DNA from: Sphaerolaimus hirsutus
Taxonomy: Eukaryota; Nematoda; Chromadorea; Monhysterida; Sphaerolaimidae
Length of the DNA stretch: 64,000 nucleotides
Assembly: GCA_964036195.1 (NCBI GenBank)
Contig: OZ038457.1
Coordinates: 19,123,147 to 19,187,146, forward strand
Reading direction: 5' to 3'
In this document: positions 12,001 to 24,000 of the stretch, piece after piece
Numbering within the stretch: position 1 is the first letter of the stretch
Layout: the number at the start of each line of letters is the position of its first letter
Notes under the pieces: generated by a model
The model's database searches: none
What the model was told of the DNA's origin: nothing
The model's input: only the letters and a program-made list of their open reading frames with translations
Made by a program: the position numbers and the translations under genes

Positions 12001-15000
12001 AAACTGGAATGTATAATAATGCAATAAATTTTATCTTAAAATTGCAACTTAAATCCAATGCAAATATTTCCGCTGAAAATGCATAAATTTCCGTCATTTG
12101 TTGTCTTTTTCAGTGTGCACTTGCTGTGATATAAATAATTTAAAAGATTGCGTCAGTTGTCCTCCAATAGACTCTGACACTGTTTACATTCATAAATCAT
12201 TTTAATGGGATAAACTGGCTTTTATTTATATTTAAAGCAAGTGTTGCAAATTTTCCAGATTCTACTCAAAACAATTTGTGAACTTTTGAAACAAATGCTC
12301 CGTTGCAAGTTCAACGGTAGACGTGCAAATTTTGGCTGAATATGAATCGCGTGCAAACGCATTTCGCATAAAAGTAACCATTTTCCACAGATTTACGATT
12401 GACGGTCGGAGATGAAATACCGTAAATCCTTCATCGTCATCTCGGATTTGAATACACCCCACAAATAGTTCCCACTCGCCAGCTGAGTGAGTAAAAAAAA
12501 TCCAGCTTTGAATAAACCCCCCTGTTCAAAAGGCGAGAACATGATTGATCGAATATCCCACACCTATCCAGCCCACAGCCCACAAATGTTGTTATGATGT
12601 ATTTATTTAATGCATATCCACCCACTTCATTCATTCAAAAATGCAGGTTTCCCTGCCGCCAACTAGTGCCAGTTATTCACCAGGCCATAAAAGATCGACA
12701 CCTACGGACTATAGTTGCAGATTTATTGGAACCAGGCCAAATTCTGGCCAACTCAAACTATTGACTGCGGGAGAAAAGTCTCAATTGGCTTCGGATGGTG
12801 TGGTTGGAAGGAATGCTGCGTGAGTTTTTATCGGACTTTTCAAGTTTTCAACTTGGTTGAAAAAAAAGATTGTGGATGAGTGGTGAGCAAGAGTGTTAGA
12901 ATTTTTTTAATTTTCTAACTTTTCAACTTTCTTAACTCGTTGAGCTGAAAAATTTCTGACGGTCATTACTTTTACAATGAAAATCGTGGGAAACTTGAAG
13001 GAAGATTAAATTGATAATCCTTGATCCAAAACCGTCACGCCCGGTAATAACTAGGGTGTCAAATTTCCGTTTTCCGTTTTCCGTTTCCGTTTTCCGCAGA
13101 CAAATTTTTTCCGTTTTCCGTTCCGTTTTCCGGCTGCTGAAATTTTTTTTCCGTTTTCCGTTCCGTTTTCTGGCAACTTTTTTTCCGTTTCCGTTTTTCC
13201 GGCTCATTTTCCGTTTTCTGGCTAAATTTTCAGTTTTTCCGCCTTTTTTCCGTTTTCCGCCTCAATTTCCAGTTTTTCCGCTTTTTTTCCATTTTCCGCC
13301 TCAGTTTTCCATTTTTCCGCCTTATTTTACCTTCTTCTGGCTCAACTTTCTGTTTTCTGATCAGCCAAACTGGTAAAAATTCATGCAGATTGTCAATGAT
13401 GTGAAAAATTTCCTGTTTCCAGCAAAATTACTGCAAATTTTTTCCACTTCCAACAAAATTTCAGCAAATTTTCTCCTTTTTCCGGCAAAATTTAAGCAAA
13501 TTTTTCCATTTTTGTGCAAATTTTATTTTTCCATTTCCGTTTTTCCGGCCTCTTTTTCCGTTTTCCGGCCGCTGAAATTTTTTTTCCGTTTCCGTTTCCG
13601 TTTTCCGCCAAGTGCAAATTTTTTTCCGTTTTCCGTACCGTTTTCCGGCCGCTGAAAAAATTTTTCCGTTTCCGTTTTCCGTAAAAATTTTTTGTAAAAT
13701 GTAAAATGTCACGTGAAGTATCAAAAGTCATGTAAAATGCCATGTGAAATTTCAAATTCAACTTGACAACGACCATCAGGCAAATATCGCCACGAAAAGA
13801 TTGCGGAAAATATAAACCGTCAAAGCAACTGGATACCGACCAAACAACAGTGCAGACTAGACCTGGCAAAGGCAAAAATAGACATCGTGCAGACTCGCCC
13901 AGGCCGCCGCCTCCACAAGTTTGTGACTTATGTATTTTCAGAAGCCACAGTGCTACTGACGTTCGGCACTCTGTGTGTCTGAGGTGCACTCAATGTCGCT
14001 CAAGTATTGATGCCAAATGCTTCCTACATCAATATTATAGACTCTCGTAGCATTGGAAATACCCTGGGAGATTTATCTTTATATATCAGAGAATATAAAA
14101 AATATCGCAATTATGTTTCGGTATTTATATCTTTCCAGCATTTCTCAGAGAGATTTAATTATATTTTCTGTTTGAGAGATTTTCTGATATTTTATTTAAT
14201 AATATTTACTCAACATCAGCTATTTTTCAATGGAAAACTCACATCAACATACATTCAATCCATTTTCTTCAAACTGAATCCCAAGCAGCAACTGGCAACA
14301 CAGGCACTTACCAGCAGTACCACTGAGCCAGCATCCCTGTCCATCACCACCAAGTCTGCTGCCACCAATCTTTTGCAAAGGCTAACTGGCAGGTCGCGTT
14401 TAACTGCTGGTACTGGTCAGTGTGGCAGCAATTTTGGATTGTCAGAGAAAAGGTCCGTGTCTGCCGGCGCTGCCAGGATGAGTAGATCTGATTATGTTAC
14501 TAGTGGAGGAATGCAGGTTGGTCAGCTTTGGCTTTTGTGTTTCTGTAAAGCGGGAATTAGAGCTCAGCGTCGATTCGACGTGAAATGATGACGTGAAATG
14601 TTGTCGTGAAATTAATTACACAAGTGTGGATCATGCTATGGGTCTACAATTTTCTAAGGATAATATATGAATCAATACCTTAATCGTGTCCAATACTGAG
14701 TGTTATCAGCCACAACTAGAGCGAATTGAAAAATTCAATTTTTATCATTTCACGTCACAGTGTCAGGGAACAACCTGACATTTCACGTCAGACTGCTGCT
14801 TGCAATAGTTGTGGCTAACGATGGCAAACCCTCCAAAAAAAAGTATTTAAATTTTTAAGTGTTTTTTCCAAAATGAATTTTCGAATTTTCGAATTTTTTC
14901 TCAAATTAATTTTCGAATTTTCGAATCTTTTTGGGCAATTTTCGAATTTTTTTGGGTAATTTTCGAATTTTTTTACATACTTTTCGAATTTTTGGGAAAA

Positions 15001-18000
15001 ATATTGTATTAAGAGCTTTTTTAAGCTGTTAAGTAGTTAGGTATGTTGAAATAGTTATGGCTGCTCAGTGCATTCCTGTTCATTCTTCAATGTGACCGGG
15101 TCTGCCCATAGCCGGAATTGTGGGTGGCTGTTATGGGGGGGGGTCCACCAGACTTTTGTGTCATTCGATTCTGTTGTACATTTGCTGATTATGTAATTGC
15201 AAAAAAATTTATTTATTTTGACCCTGTATTTATGTGATTTTCATCTATATATTTACCATTAATTGTTGAATAAGTCCCCCTCGAATAAGTCCCCTCAAAA
15301 ATCACTGACAAAAAATACCCCCCCCAGAAAGATTTATTTTACACGTTGAAATACTGCGTCAACTTGGCATAATGAATTTATACATCACTAATCCAGCATC
15401 AAAAATGGAATCTACAGGTTGTGCAGATCATTTTAAGTATTTAACAGTCCAAATTGGCCAAGAAATGGCCGAGTTATTAAGCTAATGTCAACTAGCCAGA
15501 TCGGTAATGCAAAGTCAACACCTTTTCATCGACCCCCCTTCTTGGGATTGGGGGACGATTCAAGGAAGCAAAACAATTTGGTTGACATGCAACACAATGG
15601 GGTGACACAAAGTCTGGTGCACCCACCCCCTAAAATGCCTTCCCCGATTCCAGCTATGGGTCTGCCACAGATGTCATTTCAATGTTCATTGACGTTTTTT
15701 TTCATTTCGATAGACTTTTTCAGATGCACCGCGTATCAATTATCAATCGATTTAGCACATAGAACTGAATAATGTGTTTTATGTCCTTGAATTCCCTGAA
15801 AAATTCGAAAACTATTTTCGAATTTTTGAATTTTCGAATTTTCGAATTTTTTCAAAAAAAAATCGATTTTTAAGTGTTTTTTCCAGTGGTGGAATAAAAA
15901 TTCGAAAATTCCGAAAAAATTCGAAAATTCGAAAATATTTTCGAATTTTCGAATCTTTTTTAGCCATCGTTAGTTGTGGCTGATAACACTCAGTATTGGA
16001 CACGATTAAGGTATTGATTCATATATTGTAGAAAATTGTAGACCCGTAGCATGATCCACACTCGTGTAATTAATTTCACGACGTCATTTCACGTCATCAT
16101 TTCACGTCGAATCGACGCTGAGCTCTAATTCCGGCCTAAGAGAATCAAAAATATGCATTTTTAGTCACACCATTTTCCATCAGACCTACCTGACTGGTGT
16201 AAATTTCTGGCGTTTTGAAACATGTGAGCAGCATGTAAAAATGGAAACAACATTAAAGCAAAAAAAACATTTTAACAAACCACTAATTTAAGATTTTGAA
16301 AGCCAATCAAATGACCATCCATTCCACTTTTCCCAGGCTTCCCCACTGGATACACCCAAGCACACATCACCACCGATTCATTCAACTGACAACCACCAAA
16401 ATGCAAACACAAATGCGCTGACAACTTCTGTGGCATCCGCAGTCCGGCGCGCGCTGTTGAAAAAAAGAAAAAGGAAAATTTCTGAATCTGATTCAGTTTG
16501 CAGTGGATCTGAGGCTACTACCAGTTTGAATTTGATGGCTGGAAATACTGTGCAAGGTGAGTGAAAGGTGTAAGATGTTGCTCACATCTCCAACAAGTTT
16601 TCACTTTAACCATTTTGGATCACTGCTTCTTGAATTTGAATGCTTCTTTCACTGACACATACATCTAAATATTTCAGGTGCACCAGACAGCCATTCCACT
16701 GCCTATGCTAGCCTCGTATCCCAAATGACACCAGAATATATGCAGAAAATGGATGCCTGGAACCAGCAAAAACGGCTCACATCCACCACTAGCAATGCAA
16801 CAAACCCAGCTGACCAAACTGCACAATCCACCAGCCAAACTCAGCAAGTTGGCTGGCTAAAACGGGCTAGACAATTGCACCAGCAAAGAAAACTGGAAAG
16901 AGCTGCAGCCAAGCAGAAAAGGGATGCTGAAGCTTTTATGGCGGTGATGGGTAATGACAAAAATGTGCAGAAAAGTGGCAGCAGGTTGTCAGTGCCTGTT
17001 GGTGGTGATTTTGGTGGCAAAGTGTCACCTTTGTCTGATAGAGGGAGGCCCAGACAAGTACGGTCACCTGGGAATGGCACCAAGGAGAATGCAGGTTGGA
17101 TTATCTTTGTATTGGCTTGATTGAGCGCCCCTTTCCATACTTTCGGTTTATCCCCTGTGTCAGATTGGGTGGGTTGGCAGAAATTACTGTATTGAAGAAT
17201 TTCCGTGTCGTGACGATGGTTGACATCATAAATACACAACACAAATGAAATTTATTTACCGTATCTCATCGAAATACCAACCCTCGAAATCCCCCCCTCC
17301 AAATACACCCTTCGAAATACCCTGCCTCCTCGAAATACCCCCTCAAAATGGACACTATACTTTTATAAACCTCCCTTCGAAATACCACCCCCCAAATATA
17401 GTGTATAGAAAACATAAATGACAAAAGCTATGGGAAACGCAGAACACATGTTAAAAACAATGACTGTGTTATGTTAGAACAGGGTTTATACTGTCTACGT
17501 ACTTACCTATATAAGTCTATAGATCTTATATTTACATCGCGGTTTTTGTTGTTTAACCCCCCTCAATCGTCTCACTGAAAAATAAACCCCCTGGGGGGTA
17601 TTTCGAGGAAATACGGTAAATGAAAAATGAAGGGAGCAAATAAGGAACAATAAAAAATTAGCTAAAGACAAATAGATTAGGGTGAAAGGAAGGCTAAAGC
17701 GTAAACTAGGCTCCATCACATTTCAATGTCAGTGACATTGTTCCATTATGCAAATTCTCAGCATTCCACACAGCTGACACAACCTCGGCCAGCGTGGCAT
17801 TATCATCAAATGCTTCCCTGGCTGCCATGTCAGGCCTGTCAGCATCTGAAGACTCTGTATTTGCACGCACTGCCAGCAACACCAGGTCTCCCAGTAGTGG
17901 TCGCTTTGGTCATGTTGGCAGTCGTTCCAGTGGCAGGAATTTGGCAGTGATGCAAGGTGCATCGAGACTGAGCAGACCTGCCACCGCCACTGCTGTTGTT

Positions 18001-21000
18001 GATGGAAATGGTTGGGTTATTTTTGTGGCTTATTGGACAATGACTTGTTGTTTGAATAAATTTTTGTTGTGATTTTTACAGCCAGATGTCAGAATGACCA
18101 AGGTGAAGCTTGGGCAGTAGAATTGCAGCAGAGAAATATACTACTGGTTTCAAAGTTGCAGAAGAAAACTGAGCAATATGAGAGTATTTGCAAGCAGCTG
18201 ATTGCATTAGAGAATGAGGTATGTACCCTTAAATTTTTTCTGTTTACACTTTACCACAGTGAATGTAAAACATTTTCTATTCATATTCATGATGATGCCA
18301 TTTAACACAAGAGAATTGTTTCCAGCAGCATCATATTTTACCTTTGCTGGTAATATCTGATACTCTCATTTAGCTGCAACATCCCCAAAGCACATGTCAT
18401 GTAGTTGTTTTTGGCAGCTTTACTGTCTGTTCTGACAATATTCACTGACACGTCACCTGGCAGTGCCCAGCCCACACATCCTTACTGCATCCAACTATCC
18501 ACCCAAATCCATCAGGTTCGTTCATTGAAGGGTCGCTACAGACTTGACTCCGCCCTCGATCGGCTGTCCAATCAAATCAATGGTTTGTGGTCAGCAAATG
18601 ATAAGTGGGTGCCAAAATGTATGGTGGATGATCTCGAGTCAAAATTGAGAAAGGTCGATGCAGAATTGAGAAAATTGAAGGAGTCTTCTGCACAAAATAG
18701 TGTGCATCAACTGAAATCTGACAGAAGGGGTGAATGTGATCAAAAGCTGGCAGAGAAGTCATTGCAACATATGGAGGACTTGCAGAAAAATGGATTTGAA
18801 CTATTGCAGGCGCATTTGCAAAGTATGTGTGTTACGGTTTTTTTAAATGTAAAATTCAAATTTGCTTTTCTTTCAGCAAAAGATGAAATGGATGGCAATC
18901 CAAATGTAAATACTGCAACAGCTGCCGCGCTATTCTCACTGTGCATGCGGGTTGTCAGCAAGGTTTTGTCATTACTCTTATATTGTTTGTTTAATAAAAG
19001 TAAATTCTACAAATAATGTTAATATCTACAGCTCCGTCGTGCAAGAAATCAGCTGAAATCTACCAGAGCACAAGAAGGGAATCAACATAGAATAGAACTG
19101 GAATTATTGCATACGCAAGCACAACTACTGCTCGCACATACACAAATTGAAAGACAGAAACTGATGTTGGGTTCATTCAGTCAAAAGTGCAGAGGAGCAA
19201 TGTATAGGCCACACTCGTACCATGGAGATGATTGGGTGAATAAAATTGTTTGTTTTTCTCAATATTTGAATTTTCATTGTGACTTTCTCTTCATTTTTGG
19301 GTGAAACTAATCACATAAATGCAGATGCAGCCAAAAATGCACTGCTACCTGCCATTTAAATTGCACGGTACTAGAATAAAGAAAGCACAAGAGAAGGCAG
19401 AAGTAGACAGAACGATTATGAATGCATCCATTTTTGATGATTCAACTGAGTTGGAATTGTTGGAAATGCTGCAGAACTTATCAAGTATGTGACTTTTTAC
19501 TGCTGAATAATGGTACCATCAAGATAAACAAATAACAATATTTATTTCATGCACTCAGCTGCATCACCACAATCACCACCTAAAGAACAAAACAGGTGTG
19601 TCGATGAGCTGCAGCCATTAGCAAACACGATCAACAAACCTGTCAGCAAGCGGCAGTCACAGCTCATGAAAGGTAGAGCTGGCATTCTCAAATCTGAACC
19701 TAGTTTTGAATTGGCAGATCTTGATTGGACTGTTGATGAAGAAAGTGAAGACATTGATGGACATACCCCCACACCAACAACAATGATGGCTGGGGTTGGC
19801 ACTGAACCTGGGGGAAATGTCTATTCAAAAACAGCAACAATACAACAACAAATGGTGAATTTGTAGAACATTTTACATCTATTGAATGCATTCTTGTCAA
19901 CTTGATTTGAAATTGATTCTGATTTTAGTATCATTTCAATTTCAATCTCATATCCCTATCAGGTGCCCCAAAGCAGCACACCAAGACCTGCCACTGCGCT
20001 GCAGTATAGACCAGCTGGTCAATGCTCTAGTTCACCATTGCTCAGGAGAAAGCGCTCATTTGGTGTGTTCCTTATGAACTGACATCACATTCTAACTGAC
20101 ACAAAATCACATTACAAAAAACTTTGCAGGCCGACCAGCCAGTGCAGTTGGTTATGCTGGCGCTGTGGCACAGCCATTGTCCATTCCACCAGGTTGTGCA
20201 CGCAGCTGCAGCCAGGCTCAAACATTGGCACATGCTCAAGTGCAGCCATGCCACCCTGCCATCTATGCATCGAGTCACTGTGTGATGGCACATAGACAGC
20301 ATGCACATTTGGTTGGCACACCACCAAGGCAGCTGCAGTATCAACAGCAGTGTGGCGGATGTCAGGTGGAAACCTGTCAGCAACAGTGCACTACCTGTTT
20401 CAGTCAGCATACATCATTACATACATTGCCTGAGGGCATGCCTGCCAGTTATTTGTGAGTTTGATGATCCCTGTGTCAGTTCAATAAATACACTTATCGG
20501 TACCTATTGTTTACAAAACCTTTGCATAAGAAAGTTTGAAATCAGATATAAACAGCGTTCAGATCAGGTCCGGCAGTCAGTTTCTGACCTGACTGATGGC
20601 GCTATAACTCCCGCTGTGGGGTGAATTAAGAAATGAAATTTGGGTGGGACGTAGCCGACAGTCTTCCCATACTATACTCCAACGCAGGGGCGACGGCGAC
20701 CCCCTGAAGTGTGGGTCGCCATATACGCGCAAAAAAATTTACAGAATTTTGCTGTCCGCGTCAAGTCCGGCACCCAGTGGTTTTTCATCACTTTGGGTGC
20801 CATCACTCCAGAAACGCGGACAGGACAAAGCTGAAACTGTGGGGATATAGCCGACACCCCTCCCCTTACTGTACACTAAATGGCGGGCGCCGGCGACCCA
20901 CCAAAGGTGTCGCTCGCGGGTATAACGCGTTTTTAATAAATGTGATGTCTGCATCAGGTCCGGCACCCTATAAATTTTTTCAAAAATGCTCAATGCAGTC

Positions 21001-24000
21001 ACGTAATGCAGTTTTACAATTCTACAGACCCATACGATACTGTACAATGCATTGAAGTTACCTGTTAAGCGATATTTTAGCAATGCTCCTACAGTTGCAT
21101 CCTGAATATTCACTTAAAACATATTTTTTTGTTAGACACTTTAAAAGTTGGTTTAGGATGCCCTCTAGGTAAGGGTTTAAGGTATAAAATTGCGTAAAAA
21201 ACTTTACCCCAAAAATACCCACTAAGGAATTTTAATGGGGGTGACTGTTCTGACATCACCTATGACATCATCACAGTACAAATTTGTATGGTGATGATGT
21301 CATAAGTGACTTCATCACATTCACCCCCATTAAAATTCCTTAGTGGGGCATTTTTGGGGTAAGGTTTTTTATGCAATTGTATACCTTAAACCCTTCCCTA
21401 GAGGGCATCCTAAACCAACTTTTCAAGTGTCTAATAAAAAAATATATTTAAAGTGAATTTGGCTCGGTGAAATGCATGTTGGTCCTGGACCTGATGCGTA
21501 CACTGTATCTGTAAAAAACAGCGCGGTATACGCAGTGAGCGACACTTTTGGTGAGTCGATGGTGCCACAGGATGTTGACGATAACCCCCCAAAATTTCAG
21601 CTATTTCGTGTCCGCGTTTCTGGAGTGATGGCACCCGAAGTGATGAAAAACCACTGGGTGCCGGACTTGACGCGGACAGCGAAAATCTGTAAAAATTTTT
21701 GCGCGTATACTGCGACCCACACTTCGGGGGGTCGCCGTCGCCCCTGCGTTGGAGTATAGTAGGGGGGGGAATGTCGGCTACGTCCCACCCAAATTTAATC
21801 TCCTCATTCCCCCCACAGCGGGAGTTATGGCGACAGCAGTCCGGTCAGAAACTGACTGCCGGACCTGATCCGAACGCAGTTTACAAAGCATTTGTATATC
21901 ATTATAAACATTTTTCCTCACGATTTAAATAGGTGTAGCTAATAGAGTAGAGTAGAGTGAAGTGGATTTCCATCCAGAATCTTGCTCGGATTAGAATACT
22001 AATGTTCAATCATGTCACAATCTTAATGCATCATCACGCCCTGCCTTCAGGTCTCACATCACCACAGCAACATTCTGTCCACCAGTGCACCACCACACAA
22101 CTCACCTAATTAGCAATCAAGCCTGTCAGCAAGGATATCAGAATGGGAGTCTGAGTCAGGCCAAAATTAGACCAGTTTCAATGATTGAGGTGACCTCTTG
22201 TGGTGCAGATGGTGATAGTCCTCCCCTGATGATTGGGGCTGAAAGCCAGCAGAGAATTCATCAACATCAGATTGTGGCTGGACACAAACCCAATGTGGCA
22301 TTTCACAGCCAGGTTTGTCATTGTCATCATTTTGCATAAGGCTTTGTCCTTGTGAATGAGCTTGTCCGTTGATGACCTTCTATAAACTTCAATAAAGGAA
22401 GTAGATGTTGTGGATTTGAACAGGATTTTTTGTTTGTATCTGCATGCAGCCATTTTACTTATTTTGTTTTGCAGGTATCTGGGATCAACCACAACGCCAG
22501 AATTCGTTCTGGGGCTCAGCAGTTCATTCAAAGGCATCAGCAGCAACTTACAATCGCAAATTCTGGTGACTTTGTGCCAGCTGACAGGCCATTTTTTGAT
22601 GATGGCAGTACCAATGATGTTGACATGGTGCAGGAAGAAGATTATCATGATTTGAATGGGTTTGCTGCTCCGCATGCACCAATCCAGTTAGTTCACAATA
22701 TTGTTGTCACCATCGAAACATGAAGTGCCGATAACCATTGCTCAATAAACCACAACAGACTAGGCAACCAAGGTCAAGTAAGGCAACTGGCAAGGACATT
22801 TGACACAGCTAAACAAAGTTCCCCAATTCAACATTCCACCAAACTACATCAGCAGCACAATGAAATATCAATGAGAAAGCCAGTGTCACCACCACCACTG
22901 CAGCAGCCTGAACATACAGCTGCTTATGGCAAAGTTGTCAGAAATGCTGGTGTTGGAGCCATGTCCAAATTGCCGAGCAGGGCTACAGGTTTGTGGAATA
23001 GTGGCTTGAATGACAAAAAATACACATGAACACAATGAACAAAACATCTATTGGGTCTATTTTTATGTATTATATAAATATATATGTATTAGGTTGTAAA
23101 CTAAATAACCTTAATTTTTTTGCGATTTCACATTTATGCGTCCCATTCTGTTGTACATTGGCGGATATTAATGCCGTTAGAGTATGTTGTGGGTTGGGGT
23201 TGGGGCTATGACGAAATTTTTTTGTTTCTTCGAATAATCCACCAGTCCTGAGATAAGGGGGTTTATAAAAACGGGGTCATTTTGCATTGCCGATCATGCT
23301 GATTGAGTTAGAAGCTTAATAACTCAATCATTTCTAGGCCGATTTGGACCATTCAGCACTAAAAATGATCAGGACAACCGTCAGATTCTATTTTTGAAAT
23401 TGTATTAGTAATGTTAAATTCCTTATGCCGATTTGACCTGGTTTTTAAATGCATAAAATAAATTTATCTGAACATGCTATCATATACTTTAGACCACAAG
23501 AAGTCGTTTACCAACAGAATGAGTTCAATATCTCTTTCCAATCAAACGTTATGACACTTCAAACTTTCGCCTCCCATCCACATAAATAACCGCATGAAGA
23601 ATAATGTGTGCAACGTCAAAACTCCAACTCTCGAGTGGTTCTCAGCCGATTTTCACCGATGAACACTTAAAATGATCACAATAACCTGCAGATTCCATTG
23701 TGATGCTCAGGTTATCTCTATGCATTTTCAAAATGATAATTTCATACAAGAGTTTGCAATATTTTCTTGTACGGGAAATCTAGTTATGTATGTACAGATG
23801 ATCTGAAGATCTCAATGGAATCTCCAGGTCATTGAGATCATTTTAAGCCTTGATCGACCCAGATAGACCCAGAAATGGCTGATGTATGGAGCTTCAAAGA
23901 TCCGTCCAACGTCCAGATCGGCCATTCAAAATGACATCTTTTTATAGACCCCCCTTATCTCGGGACTGGGGGATTATTCGAGGAAACAAAAAAGTTTTGG

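Noticed and set aside
13011..13989. Phe/Pro/Arg-rich and Lys/Asn/Gly-rich frames in TTTCCG repeats (also 58310-59022)
   Set aside because: Artefacts of family C repeat words, which are open on both strands.
13942..14003. A Cys-rich stretch (SVCLRCTQCRSS) after exon 13
   Set aside because: It would need a 23-nt intron or break phase with exon 14, while 13918 to 14289 joins cleanly.
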